A DNA stretch of 64,000 bases from Paenibacillus uliginis N3/975 (GCF_900177425.1 NZ_LT840184.1:2992996-3056995), one strand, 5' to 3'. Counted from the stretch's first letter, positions 1 through 8,828 are shown. Notes: generated by a model from the sequence alone, not told the origin. Translations and numbers: made by a program.

Positions 1-5
1 CCGGC

Positions 6-974
6 ATGCTGAAACAAAAGATGAACAGTCGTTTCCGAAGAAATGGAATCGCTTACGGGCTGATTTCCGGGTTAACGTTCGGCCTTTACAGTACCGTCGT
101 TGCCCTAGCCATGATGAAGGAGCCTTTTCTGGGGGTCATAGGAGCGTTTGCGGCGCCCATAGTGGCATCGGCGATCAATGATGCTTTGGCGGCGATCTGG
201 CTTTTGATCTGGAACTTCAAGAAAGGGAAGATCAAAGAAATCGGCCGCAGCCTGGTAACAATACCGGGGTTGATGGTCGCAATTGCCGCGGTGTTTGGCG
301 GCCCGATCGCCAACGGGGCCTATTTGGTTGGGATTGATATGGCTGGAGCGGCGGCTATCCCCATTTCGGCGCTTTGTCCGATGTTTGGGGCTATTTTCGC
401 TCGAATGTTCCTGAAGCAGAAGATTGATAAACGGGTGGCCCTCGGCATGTTCATCTGTGTTATCGGGGCGGCGCTCATTTCCTATGTCAAGCCTGATGGG
501 GGCGTGGATAATTTCACACTAGGCATTATTTTTGCTCTGGTGGCTGCACTTGGCTGGGGACTTGAAGGCGTATTTGCCACTTTCGGGATGTCCATGCTTG
601 ATTCCAATATCGCCATTACCATTCGCGAGGGCGTTTCCGGAATCGTTTACATTGCCGTGCTGATCCCTATCTTCGGCGCGACGGATCTCTTTGCTTCCGC
701 GCTTGGCTCCGTATCGCCTATGCTCATTATCACGGCTGCGGCCCTGTTTACGGCAATCTCTTTCCTGACTTGGTATATGGCCAACAATATGGTTGGCGTT
801 GCTGTCGGAATGTCGCTCAACATTACCTATGTGCTGTGGGGGGTTGTCTTTGCAGCTATATTCCTCGGTAATGCGTTGACTCCTACGATAATTGCCGGTG
901 CAATTATCATTACACTTGGAGCGCTTTTAGTGTCGATGAATCCAATGGATCTGTTCAAAAAGAAGGAGGCGTAA
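6..974 (+). CDS. DMT-superfamily (EamA-type) transporter
   Basis: Integral membrane permease of the drug/metabolite transporter superfamily; the substrate cannot be told from sequence. About 322 residues with ten hydrophobic segments arranged as two EamA-like halves, the usual length for the family, and a short charged C-terminal tail rich in Lys and Glu. The start lies at the very edge of the window, so its ribosome site is not visible; an alternative ATG is at 21. The next gene begins 4 bases after the stop, so the two are very likely co-transcribed and translationally coupled. Family call is solid, substrate unknown. Confidence 0.85.
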   Translation: MLKQKMNSRFRRNGIAYGLISGLTFGLYSTVVALAMMKEPFLGVIGAFAAPIVASAINDALAAIWLLIWNFKKGKIKEIGRSLVTIPGLMVAIAAVFGGPIANGAYLVGIDMAGAAAIPISALCPMFGAIFARMFLKQKIDKRVALGMFICVIGAALISYVKPDGGVDNFTLGIIFALVAALGWGLEGVFATFGMSMLDSNIAITIREGVSGIVYIAVLIPIFGATDLFASALGSVSPMLIITAAALFTAISFLTWYMANNMVGVAVGMSLNITYVLWGVVFAAIFLGNALTPTIIAGAIIITLGALLVSMNPMDLFKKKEA

Positions 975-978
975 GCAA

Positions 979-1287
979 ATGCCATTGTTGCCGATCCGCT
1001 CCCGGGTGCTGCTTTTCATGTCTACTGTGCAGCAGGCAAATATTGATGATGCGATGGACGCTTTGAAAAGCGAATACGGTGGAGAACGTCAATTTACAAG
1101 AGCAAACTTTCTGGATCATATGCTGTCGTTGCAGGCAAACGGACTGATTGACGAGGTTCATTACGAGCTGGATGCTAACGGGGAATTATGTATGTACTAT
1201 GCAATCAACGATGAGGGAATTCGTACGATCAATAAATATTTGCCTAAAAAGTGGACGCAAAACTATGAACAATCCATGGCGAATTAA
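979..1287 (+). CDS. Small protein co-transcribed with DMT transporter
   Basis: A 102-residue soluble protein I do not recognise by name. Its ribosome site AAGGAGG lies inside the end of the transporter gene, showing coupling. Residues about 30-90 have the look of a winged helix: a helical stretch, then a hydrophobic helix, then a strand pair ending in a Tyr-rich wing and a terminal helix. A role as regulator or partner of the transporter is inference only. The N-terminal 15 residues are hydrophobic and less conserved in style, so an internal ATG at 1018 could also be the true start. Confidence 0.6.
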   Translation: MPLLPIRSRVLLFMSTVQQANIDDAMDALKSEYGGERQFTRANFLDHMLSLQANGLIDEVHYELDANGELCMYYAINDEGIRTINKYLPKKWTQNYEQSMAN

Positions 1288-1340
1288 TATAAGGATTTTT
1301 TAGACGAACTATAAGAAATTTTTAAAATATAATCTATTTT

Positions 1341-1463
1341 GTGGTCAAAGTCCTCTTCACCGAACGGATCAATCCGGCAGGTCAGCGCGTCCGTGTTGAT
1401 TAATCGGTGGAAGAGGAGTGATGAAGATCCCGTTCTCCCGTCAGGAGGACGGGATTTCTTTTT
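1341..1463 (+). ncRNA. Candidate structured small RNA ending in a terminator
   Basis: The sequence folds as an extended hairpin: 1351-1362 pairs with 1405-1417, and 1368-1373 pairs with 1395-1400. An intrinsic terminator follows at 1427-1463. A TATAAT box sits at 1328-1333, but no good -35 was found. There is no reading frame here. It could be a small RNA, the 3' end of the transporter message, or a leader; I could not match it to a known RNA class. Confidence 0.35.
1427..1463 (+). terminator. Intrinsic terminator
   Basis: Stem ATCCCG-TTCTCC with GGAGGA-CGGGAT (one mismatch), four-base loop, then TTTCTTTTTCT. It ends the transporter unit or the candidate RNA. Confidence 0.75.
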
Positions 1464-1838
1464 CTAAATCCAGCTACACCTTTAGGTATCCTGCGATGTC
1501 TGAGTTAATATGCTGACGATACAATAACGCATCCCAAAATCCTCAATTTCAGTGAGAAAGAATACGACAAGAGAGAGCTTAAAGAAAAAGAGCACTCGGA
1601 GAAACATCGGAAGGAAGGGCGTTACGAGGATCCGGTAGGAATACTCGTTATGATTACACCAACGTCAAGGGTTACGCTGCTTATGTATCTCTTACTAATA
1701 ACATACATTTTCCTCAAAATAATGAACAAACTCTTTAATATTTTCGATTACGAAGGCCGCTTCTTCTTTTGATATCGGAGGACAAGAACTTATGATGCGA
1801 GGTAAGGATATGAGGCTGTACAGAGGAAAATATGTGGA
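1464..1838. other. Gene-free stretch
   Basis: No convincing gene. The frame through about 1545-1640 is rich in Glu and Lys and open for about 75 codons, but it has no start or ribosome site. It might be a decayed coding remnant. Confidence 0.4.
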
Positions 1839-1884
1839 AGAACCACCAAAGGATGAAAAATCAAGTAGGGTGGTTCTTTTTTTC
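1839..1884 (+). terminator. Terminator or attenuator upstream of ddlR-like gene
   Basis: AGAACCACC (1839-1847) pairs with GGTGGTTCT (1869-1877), followed by seven T. It lies only 42 bases before the MocR gene start, so it may be an attenuator in that gene's leader or simply end an upstream transcript. Confidence 0.65.
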
Positions 1885-1925
1885 TGTCGTTTTCTATGCC
1901 ACATTATATATGGGGGCGATGAAGA

Positions 1926-3410
1926 ATGTTCCAGGATTTCAAGTTCGTTAGTGACCGTCCGGTCGCGATACAAGTGAAAGAATTCGTCAAACGTTTAATT
2001 ATAAAAGGGGCGCTTCAAGCGGATCAGAAGCTACCCTCCACACGTGAAATGAGTGGTCTGCTTAAGGTGAGCCGTAACACAGTCATTGCAGCCTATGAAG
2101 GCTTGGAGGATGACGGATTTACGTATGCTATTCCCGGCAAGGGCAACTATGTGGCTGCTATGGTGGGCCAGTCAGCTGTAGATAACGGAGAAGCTGACAG
2201 CTCTGCTGCCGGGCAGATCGACTGGAAGTCAAGAATGAATGAGTATGCTGTATCGGCTGTAGAGCTGGATATGATGAAACAGGGCATTCGTGCCAAAAAA
2301 GGAACCATCTCGTTCACAAGCATCGCTCCGGATGAGCAACTGTTCGATCTCGGAAATGTAAGGCGAGCCTTTATGGACCGGATGGCAATCGAAGGGCAGG
2401 TGCTGCTCAACTACGGATATGCCAAGGGCTACAAGCCGCTGATCGATTACCTGATGCATTATATGGAAAACAAGGGCGTCGATATAAGCGGCAAGGATAT
2501 GCTGATTACAAGCGGGTTTACAGAAGGCTTTGACATTGTACTGTCGGCATTACGCCCTTCTGCACGCCGCGGAGCGGCAATTTGTGAAAATCCGACACAT
2601 CATACAGCGATCAAAAATTTGAAGCTGCAAGGTTTTGAGATTACCGGCATTCCGATGGAGCATGACGGAATTGATGTGAAGCAGCTAGAGGCGGTACTGC
2701 AGACCAAGAGCTTTGATCTAGCCTATTTAACTCCTTCCTATCACAATCCGACAGGCATCGTCATGTCGCCGAAAAAGCGCAGCACCGTTATGAAACTAAT
2801 GATGCGTTATCAGATTCCGGTGATCGAGGATGGATTCAATGAGGAGCTGCGCTACTCGGGAGCGCATGTTGCACCTTTAATAGCGACAGCAGGTCAAGGG
2901 AACGGAGTTATCTATATCGGCAGCTTCTCCAAGGTGCTGTTCCCTGGCTTGAGAGTAGGTTGGGTGCTTGGAGACCAAGAGCTGATCGACACTCTGGTAA
3001 GCATTAAGCGTGCACGCACTATTCATACATCAACAATCGATCAATCGATTTTATATCAATATTTGTTTAACGGAAATTTCGATAAGTATGTAAAAAAAGC
3101 ACGTACGGAGTATAAGCGCAAATATGAGCTGACAAAGGCTTGCTGTGAAGCACATCTTCCTGATGCGCAGCTGTCTGGCGACGGGGGCTTGCATTTGTTT
3201 CTCACCTTCCCAACAGGCATAAATACGCACCAGCTGCTAGAAGCTTGCATAGAGCAAGGTGTAATTTTCACACCGGGAGACAGGTTTTTTATTCAAGAAG
3301 GCGAAGGAACGAATACATTGCGGCTTGGTTTTTCACGAGTAACGGATGAAAATATCAAGCGGGGTATTCAAATCATCGGCAAACAGGTGCGTAGCTTTCT
3401 TAAGGTATAA
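1926..3410 (+). CDS. ddlR: MocR/GntR-family PLP-dependent regulator, DdlR-like
   Basis: A 494-residue MocR-type regulator: an N-terminal GntR winged helix (about residues 10-75, with the typical LPSTREMSGLLKVSRNTV recognition region) joined to a fold-type I aminotransferase domain (about 120-490). The PLP-binding lysine is K336 in the motif GSFSKVLFPG. Members bind DNA and sense PLP or an amino acid through this domain. The gene sits 23 bases upstream of a D-Ala-D-Ala ligase on the same strand. In Brevibacillus a MocR protein, DdlR, activates ddl, so the same role is inferred here. The start at 1926 follows a GGGGGCGATG stretch; spacing is acceptable. Confidence 0.8.
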   Translation: MFQDFKFVSDRPVAIQVKEFVKRLIIKGALQADQKLPSTREMSGLLKVSRNTVIAAYEGLEDDGFTYAIPGKGNYVAAMVGQSAVDNGEADSSAAGQIDWKSRMNEYAVSAVELDMMKQGIRAKKGTISFTSIAPDEQLFDLGNVRRAFMDRMAIEGQVLLNYGYAKGYKPLIDYLMHYMENKGVDISGKDMLITSGFTEGFDIVLSALRPSARRGAAICENPTHHTAIKNLKLQGFEITGIPMEHDGIDVKQLEAVLQTKSFDLAYLTPSYHNPTGIVMSPKKRSTVMKLMMRYQIPVIEDGFNEELRYSGAHVAPLIATAGQGNGVIYIGSFSKVLFPGLRVGWVLGDQELIDTLVSIKRARTIHTSTIDQSILYQYLFNGNFDKYVKKARTEYKRKYELTKACCEAHLPDAQLSGDGGLHLFLTFPTGINTHQLLEACIEQGVIFTPGDRFFIQEGEGTNTLRLGFSRVTDENIKRGIQIIGKQVRSFLKV

Positions 3411-3433
3411 CGATTTTAAGAAAAAGAGGTGTC

Positions 3434-4375
3434 ATGATGAGAATTGGCGTTATTATGGGCGGTATATCCTCTGAGCGTGAGGTTTCTCTGAAAACTGGTC
3501 AAGAGATGATCAATCATTTGGATCACAGCCGCTATGAAGTGGTTCCAATTGTGATCGAGCAGCGAATGGATTTAATCTCGCAGGTCCAGCAAGCTGGCAT
3601 CGATTTTGCACTTTTGGCGCTGCATGGACAATATGGCGAAGACGGCACGGTACAGGGAGCGCTGGAAACTCTGGGCATTCCGTATACAGGCAGCGGTGTT
3701 TTGGCAAGCAGTCTATGCATGAATAAGCAGCTGAGCAAGATGCTGCTTAAGACAGCGGGTGTGCATACGCCTGCTGGCCTTTGCTGGCAGGGCATGGACG
3801 ATTATGATCCACAGATGGTGGAGCGTCTGGGCTACCCAGTTATTGTAAAACCGAATACAGGTGGATCAAGTATCGGCATCCAGCTTGTACAAAATGAGAA
3901 GGAGCTGCTGCCGGCTGTTCAGGAGGCTTGCAGTTTGGATCAAGCGATCTTGATTGAGCCTTATATTAAAGGACAGGAACTCACCTGCTCGATAATGGAT
4001 GGCAAGGTATTGCCGATTATCGGCATTCGCTCCGCTGATTCGGAGTGGTTCGACTACAGAGCGAAATATGAGGCCGACGGCGCTGAGGAGAAAGTCATCC
4101 AGCTTCCTCCAGTTATTGAGCAGCGTGTGCACGAGGCGGCACTAGCCAGCTACCGGCTGCTGCAATGCAAGGTATATGCACGGGTTGATATAATTTTATG
4201 TCAGGATATACCTTACGTGCTGGAAGTGAACACATTGCCGGGAATGACTGCCAATAGCCTGCTTCCGAAGAGTGCGGCAGCTGCAGGTATAACCTTTACA
4301 CAACTGCTGGACCATATTATTTCCAGCTCACTCCATGAGCGAAAACTGGAATGGGGGATGGTACAATATGTATAG
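3434..4375 (+). CDS. ddl: D-alanine--D-alanine ligase
   Basis: Makes the D-Ala-D-Ala dipeptide for peptidoglycan in the cytoplasm, using ATP. About 313 residues, the normal length for the family, with a complete ATP-grasp layout: an N-terminal GGISSEREVSL motif, the HGQYGEDGTVQG segment, the central GGSSIGIQ loop, and the C-terminal EVNTLPGMTANSLLPKSA Mg/substrate motif. The ribosome site AGAGGTG precedes two tandem ATG codons, and the first is used here. The gene overlaps the start of the aminotransferase by 8 bases. It is likely under control of the upstream MocR regulator. Confidence 0.95.
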   Translation: MMRIGVIMGGISSEREVSLKTGQEMINHLDHSRYEVVPIVIEQRMDLISQVQQAGIDFALLALHGQYGEDGTVQGALETLGIPYTGSGVLASSLCMNKQLSKMLLKTAGVHTPAGLCWQGMDDYDPQMVERLGYPVIVKPNTGGSSIGIQLVQNEKELLPAVQEACSLDQAILIEPYIKGQELTCSIMDGKVLPIIGIRSADSEWFDYRAKYEADGAEEKVIQLPPVIEQRVHEAALASYRLLQCKVYARVDIILCQDIPYVLEVNTLPGMTANSLLPKSAAAAGITFTQLLDHIISSSLHERKLEWGMVQYV

Positions 4376-5552
4376 TGAAGAGGGTACGGGGCGGTTTTTA
4401 TCCTCACGCGTTAGGGATATTCGGCCCTCGGGAATTCGCGCTTTTTTTGATCTGAATGCAGCAGGCGGAGATACTATCGCCCTTGGGGTAGGAGAGCCTG
4501 ATTTCGTTACACCGGAACAGGTACGTGGAGCTTGTATTCAGGCATTGCAAGAAGGGAAGACGAAATACACTTCGAATGCTGGCTTGATGGAGCTACGTGA
4601 GGAACTATCTACTTACTTTTCCAACAGCTTCGCGCTTTCCTATGATCCCGAGCAAGAAATTGTCGTGACAGTGGGAAGCAGTCAAGCCGTCGACCTAGCT
4701 CTGCGGACAGTGATCGATCCTGGTGACGAGGTACTAATTCCGGCGCCAAGCTATATTGCCTATGAACCAATTACCCATCTGCACGGTGGTAAAATTGTGG
4801 AGGTGACGACTACTGCTGAAGAGCAGTTCAAGCTGACTCCTCAAGCGCTGCAAGCGGCAATTTCGCCTCATTCGAAGGCTTTGATGATCAATTATCCGTG
4901 TAATCCGACCGGAACAGTTATGACAGAGCAGGATTGGTTGCCGATTGTTGAGCTCATTATCAAACATAATCTGGTTGTCATTTCGGATGAAGTTTATGCC
5001 GAACTGACTTATGGGAGAAAGCATGTCAGTATCGCCTCCATGCCGGGCATGAAGGAGCGTACGATTGTCATCAGCGGTTTTTCCAAAGCTTTTGCGATGA
5101 CAGGCTGGCGGGTAGGCTATGCGTGCGGTCCGCGTGAGCTGATTGCCGGCATGCTGAAAATCCACCAATACACGACCATGTGTGCTCCTACTATTGCACA
5201 GATTGCTGCGCTCGAATCATTGCGTCATGGCCTGGCTGCCAAAGATGAGATGATGGCGAGCTACAATGAACGCCGCAAGTTGTTTGTGGCCGGCTTGAAT
5301 GCAATCGGGCTGGCCTGTCACGAGCCTGAGGGGGCTTTCTATGCCTTCCCTTCAATTACTTCTACTGGTATGTCATCTGAGCAGTTTGCTCTTCGGCTGC
5401 TGAAGGAAGCGAAGGTTGCGGTCGTACCCGGACATGTATTCGGATCTGGCGGTGAGGGTTTTATTCGCTGCTCATATGCAACCTCGCTCGTCGATTTGGA
5501 GAAGGCGCTGGAGCGGATGGAAAGGTTTATGCAGATAATGCAGCCGGTTTGA
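4368..5552 (+). CDS. Class I/II pyridoxal-phosphate aminotransferase
   Basis: A fold-type I aminotransferase of the aspartate aminotransferase/PatA type, about 394 residues. Visible hallmarks are the N-terminal GVGEPDF motif, the NYPCNPTG segment, SDEVYAEL, and the PLP lysine K240 in SGFSKAFAMTGWR. The ATG at 4368 is preferred to one at 4335 because GGGGGATGG lies seven bases before it and it overlaps the ddl stop by just 8 bases. Sharing an operon with ddl and a MocR regulator suggests a role in D-alanine or cell-wall amino-acid supply; the actual substrate is not visible. Confidence 0.88.
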   Translation: MYSEEGTGRFLSSRVRDIRPSGIRAFFDLNAAGGDTIALGVGEPDFVTPEQVRGACIQALQEGKTKYTSNAGLMELREELSTYFSNSFALSYDPEQEIVVTVGSSQAVDLALRTVIDPGDEVLIPAPSYIAYEPITHLHGGKIVEVTTTAEEQFKLTPQALQAAISPHSKALMINYPCNPTGTVMTEQDWLPIVELIIKHNLVVISDEVYAELTYGRKHVSIASMPGMKERTIVISGFSKAFAMTGWRVGYACGPRELIAGMLKIHQYTTMCAPTIAQIAALESLRHGLAAKDEMMASYNERRKLFVAGLNAIGLACHEPEGAFYAFPSITSTGMSSEQFALRLLKEAKVAVVPGHVFGSGGEGFIRCSYATSLVDLEKALERMERFMQIMQPV

Positions 5553-5583
5553 CGAAAACTGCAGCATATAGAAGAATCTAGAG

Positions 5584-5632
5584 AGAGCTTCAACTTTTCA
5601 CTGCAGTGGGTTGAAGCTCTTTTTTTTATTTT
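5584..5632 (+). terminator. Terminator of ddlR-ddl-aminotransferase unit
   Basis: AGAGCTTCAAC (5584-5594) pairs perfectly with GTTGAAGCTCT (5610-5620), followed by TTTTTTTATTTTC. Confidence 0.9.
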
Positions 5633-5681
5633 CTAATGTGGGAATATATAAAGTTTTATATTAACGTTAACAAAAAAATAA

Positions 5682-5706
5682 AACCGGCACAATATATGTG
5701 CCGGTT
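5682..5706 (-). terminator. Hairpin, possible minus-strand terminator
   Basis: AACCGGCAC (5682-5690) pairs with GTGCCGGTT (5698-5706). On the minus strand it is followed by TTATTTTTTTG, so it could stop leftward transcripts. The rest of 5633-5894 holds no gene. Confidence 0.5.
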
Positions 5707-5894
5707 AACCAATAATGCTAAAAAAGGATGATCCCTAAAAAAGCCATGGATACATAACAGTTATAAAAAAAGTAAACATAAGTCTATTACTTTTTTTGAA
5801 TAAATTGTATGTTATATATGCGACCGCGGCGCAACTAAAGTCAACTACGTAACCAGTAATTTAATTAAAGATATGATGAAGGGAGTAGTCCTGC

Positions 5895-6371
5895 ATGATT
5901 ACACTCAGAAAAATCACGCTGGAAAACCGACGTGACATTTTTAATCTGGAAGTTTCAGAAGATCAACGCCGCTTCGTTGCGTCCAATCTGTCAAGCGTAG
6001 CTTCGTGTTATGTCCTTGCAACCAATGGTGGACATCCATTTCCGTTTGCCATTTACGCTGATGAACAACCAATCGGTTTTGTTATGATTACTTATAGAAT
6101 CACCGGGTACGAACTCCCAACTATCGCAGACGATAGTTATTGCATCCTACGACTGATGATTGACAAGCAATACCAGAACAGAGGTTATGGCCGGGAAGCG
6201 ATGAAAAAAATCTTGGAGTTTATCCGCACCTTCCCGGCAGGCCCTGCACAATACTGCTGGATATGTTATAAGGATGATAACGTACCTGCCAAAAGGCTCT
6301 ATGAAAGCTTCGGCTTCCGTGACAACGGCGAAGTCCTAGGAGACGAGCTGATAACCGTAATGCAACTCTGA
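5895..6371 (+). CDS. GNAT-family N-acetyltransferase (BltD/PaiA-like)
   Basis: A 158-residue acetyl-CoA-dependent acetyltransferase. The core motif A, with the acetyl-CoA pyrophosphate loop NRGYGREAM, lies at about residues 95-105, and the C-terminal part has the ARLYESFGF-like signature (here KRLYESFGF, about 136-144). Overall layout resembles the BltD/PaiA polyamine acetyltransferases, but the acceptor cannot be assigned. The start has GGGAG nine bases upstream. It stands alone between two terminators, so it is probably monocistronic. Confidence 0.85.
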   Translation: MITLRKITLENRRDIFNLEVSEDQRRFVASNLSSVASCYVLATNGGHPFPFAIYADEQPIGFVMITYRITGYELPTIADDSYCILRLMIDKQYQNRGYGREAMKKILEFIRTFPAGPAQYCWICYKDDNVPAKRLYESFGFRDNGEVLGDELITVMQL

Positions 6372-6400
6372 TTTGCTGTCAATTATAACGTAACATCCAC

Positions 6401-6438
6401 AAGGCTGCCGTATGTAACAATCAATCGGCAGCCTTTTG
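6401..6438 (+). terminator. Terminator of GNAT gene
   Basis: AAGGCTGCCG (6401-6410) pairs perfectly with CGGCAGCCTT (6426-6435), followed by TTGC. Confidence 0.75.
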
Positions 6439-6466
6439 CATTAATCAATCACTATAAAACATATTT

Positions 6467-7045
6467 TTATTCTTTATAAAAGCCCACTTTAAACATTTGA
6501 TACCATTCTTCTAATTCGTTTTCTTGCATTACCTGCAAATATTTAAGAATTTCTCTAGCAAATTCAACCGCTGATGTTCCGTTAGCAGTAATTAATCCAT
6601 CTTTTGAAACAACTTGCTTTTGGATAAAGTGCTCTGAGCCTTTATAGCTTAGTGCATACTCCTCTAAATAGGCTAGCGAATTGCCTGTATGCTCCTTATC
6701 ATCTAAATATCCTTTATCCGCTAAAAAAGTACACGCATCACATATTGCCGCAATTGGAATACCTTTTTTAATGCATAAATCAACAACTTGCTTTACATCA
6801 TCATTCTCACTTTTCAGCCATGAAGTTCCACCCACTAAGATCAGCATATGAAAATGTATTGGAATTTCAGTAATGGAGTAGTCTGGAACAACCGTGAAAC
6901 CACCCATTGATTTTATTGGATTTTTATTAACTGCCAATGTTTTAATGATGAATCCTGTTTTTGGTTTATTCAACTCAGAACATACGTAAGTACTTTCCCA
7001 ATCAGCATAGTTTTCCGAAATAAACACAAGTATTTCTTTTTTCAT
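6467..7045 (-). CDS. DJ-1/PfpI family protein
   Basis: A 192-residue member of the DJ-1/PfpI superfamily, a class I glutamine-amidotransferase-like fold that includes chaperones, proteases and glyoxalases. The probable nucleophile elbow is IAAICDAC, with C102 (and C105 nearby); an acidic residue early in the chain and the FLADKGYLDDKEHTG segment follow family style. AAGGAAGG lies upstream of the start. A TGACA/TGTCA palindrome 57-74 bases upstream of the start may be its operator. Function beyond the family level is not assignable. Confidence 0.85.
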   Translation of the reverse strand: MKKEILVFISENYADWESTYVCSELNKPKTGFIIKTLAVNKNPIKSMGGFTVVPDYSITEIPIHFHMLILVGGTSWLKSENDDVKQVVDLCIKKGIPIAAICDACTFLADKGYLDDKEHTGNSLAYLEEYALSYKGSEHFIQKQVVSKDGLITANGTSAVEFAREILKYLQVMQENELEEWYQMFKVGFYKE

Positions 7046-7101
7046 GTTTTTAGCTTCCTTCCTTGTTTATTGATTCTAGATATAATTTTACAGGTTAAAA
7101 T

Positions 7102-7119
7102 ATGACAGCTATATGTCAT
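7102..7119. promoter_or_regulatory. Candidate operator upstream of PfpI gene
   Basis: ATGACA-N6-TGTCAT, a perfect dyad in the promoter region of the leftward DJ-1/PfpI gene. The binding regulator is unknown and none is encoded nearby. Confidence 0.45.
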
Positions 7120-7340
7120 CTTTATAGAAGGAAATCATTTTTTAAAATTTATTCTTCACGGTATGGCGTAGTGCTGTTGGTTTGAAAGGAGAAATACTGA
7201 TCGTAACGTATTAAGAGGTTTTTTGCATAAATGATCGAAGATAGAAATGGGAACTAATTTAGAGAGATATATTAAGGCGTATGTCTTTCCTCATATTCTA
7301 CAAGAGCAAGGAAGCAGAACAAGGAGTGGGGCTGTGAGTC

Positions 7341-8051
7341 ATGATAAAGATCTTTTTATCCTCCAATAGCACATGTACAATAAAATGCCGCACGGTCGTT
7401 TTCTTTTTTGCAGGGGTATTGACGTATCGGAATAATTTTGAAGCCGCTGCCAGTGAGATTGCCCAAAAATATCAAAATGTCAAAATAGTGATGATTTTTC
7501 CCTATGGGGTGGCAAACGGCACGACGGGTTCCTCTTTAATCGGTTTGCTGGCCCGGCAACTTACTCAAGTCGGGTATGACCTGGCCCGTAACCAGTCCCG
7601 GCGGGTTACTATCGCATCGCAAATCATCCGCGAGCATGCAGTAGATGCGGATCACCTAATCCTTATCGGGCACAGCGCCGGAGGCGTTATCGCCTATCGC
7701 GCAGGACTTTATTTGGAGGAGAAGTACGGCTTTCAACGAGCTCAGGTATTTGCTGTGGGATGTCCAAAGTTTTATTTGAAGGATATTCCATACAATGACA
7801 GATTTACATATATCACTGGTCAGAATCCGGACAGGATTACCCAAATTGGCAGCTGGAGCAAACTAGGTTCTAAGGTGTATCGAGGAAAGCCGGGGCGCGA
7901 AATTCAAATGGAATTTAATCCGGATCATCTGGGATGGCGCTTTCATGCCTCGTATTTTCTGAAATCGGTCTGGACGGATTCGAACCAAGTGTTTCGTACT
8001 AATTCAGAAGACTTGGTCTCCAAAATCCATGAACTGTACCCGGGTGACTAA
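7341..8051 (+). CDS. Alpha/beta-hydrolase, lipase-like
   Basis: A 236-residue hydrolase. The nucleophile elbow GHSAGG places the catalytic serine at S112; the preceding DADHLILIG strand and the later VFAVGCPKF strand fit an alpha/beta-hydrolase core. No signal peptide is evident, although the first 25 residues include a hydrophobic stretch. The start is uncertain: the good AAGGAG (7321-7326) is 14 bases from this ATG and fits better with a GTG at 7334 that reads only 11 codons in another frame. A frameshift at the extreme 5' end is therefore possible. Homologous-looking sequence begins near residue 18. Confidence 0.7.
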   Translation: MIKIFLSSNSTCTIKCRTVVFFFAGVLTYRNNFEAAASEIAQKYQNVKIVMIFPYGVANGTTGSSLIGLLARQLTQVGYDLARNQSRRVTIASQIIREHAVDADHLILIGHSAGGVIAYRAGLYLEEKYGFQRAQVFAVGCPKFYLKDIPYNDRFTYITGQNPDRITQIGSWSKLGSKVYRGKPGREIQMEFNPDHLGWRFHASYFLKSVWTDSNQVFRTNSEDLVSKIHELYPGD

Positions 8052-8072
8052 AATTTCATAATATTTAAATAG

Positions 8073-8414
8073 TTATTTTCTTAGTTTAGCTGGTATTGGG
8101 ATGTGCTTAATGGACTCAATTGGGTGATATAGCAGCATCCATGGACCTGAGAAACGCATAACATCCTTAATTTTTTGACGATAATCCTGTTTGTAACAAT
8201 GGATAGGGCAATTAGCACAAGCGGTTTTCTTTTCACCGAATTTGCAGAGAGATAGTCTTTTAATAGCATAATCATTTAAATCCTGGCATTCCTCGCAAAA
8301 CACTTTTTGATGATGTTTTTTCTTACAATAGATACGAATCATTTTTGAAACAATTTCTTTTTCTTTTCGAATTTTAGGACCATCATTCAACTGCCGTTTT
8401 ACTTCTTTTGTCAT
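8073..8414 (-). CDS. YgbA-like, nitrous oxide-stimulated promoter family protein
   Basis: About 113 residues matching the YgbA family known as nitrous oxide-stimulated promoter proteins. Seven or so cysteines and histidines are arranged as FCEEC, ACANCPIHCYK, followed by the conserved MRFSGPWMLLYHP segment near the C terminus. The biochemical role of the family is not established, though E. coli ygbA is induced by nitric oxide. The start at 8414 is chosen over an ATG 45 bases upstream because GAAGGGGAGC sits directly before it. Confidence 0.8.
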   Translation of the reverse strand: MTKEVKRQLNDGPKIRKEKEIVSKMIRIYCKKKHHQKVFCEECQDLNDYAIKRLSLCKFGEKKTACANCPIHCYKQDYRQKIKDVMRFSGPWMLLYHPIESIKHIPIPAKLRK

Positions 8415-8580
8415 GTTTGAAAGCTCCCCTTCATTGTTTAAAAATGCACTGTACATCAACTATATCACCAAATTATTCAAGAATACTGTTATGTCTTATA
8501 CATATCTAAGGCATTTTTAGTATCCGACCTCACTTTCATCCCACACCTAAAGAAGTGGGCTTTCCCGTTCAAGAAATGCT

Positions 8581-8715
8581 GTAATGGAAGTGAACACATT
8601 GCCTGGCTTGACGAAAAATAGCCTCCTGCCCAAAAGTGCCAAAGCTGCGGGGATTTCATTCAGTCAACTGTTGGATTTTGTAATTGAATACTCACTTAAG
8701 GAAAGAAATAAATAA
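8581..8715 (+). pseudogene. 3' fragment of a second ddl gene
   Basis: This frame reads VMEVNTLPGLTKNSLLPKSA and continues for 24 more codons to a stop. It matches the last 45 residues of D-Ala-D-Ala ligase, closely paralleling the C terminus of the intact ddl at 3434-4375 but clearly diverged from it. No ligase sequence lies upstream; similarity stops sharply at 8581. It is a decayed remnant of another ddl copy or a recombination scar, not a functional gene. Confidence 0.85.
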
Positions 8716-8828
8716 ATCAAAGAATAAAGCCAAGACGCGGGTGAATCTTACCACTAATCAGTCCAGGAATGCCTGATTTATTTTGGGATCAGTCAATTAC
8801 TTAATTCAGGGACTTGAAGCTGGGATCT

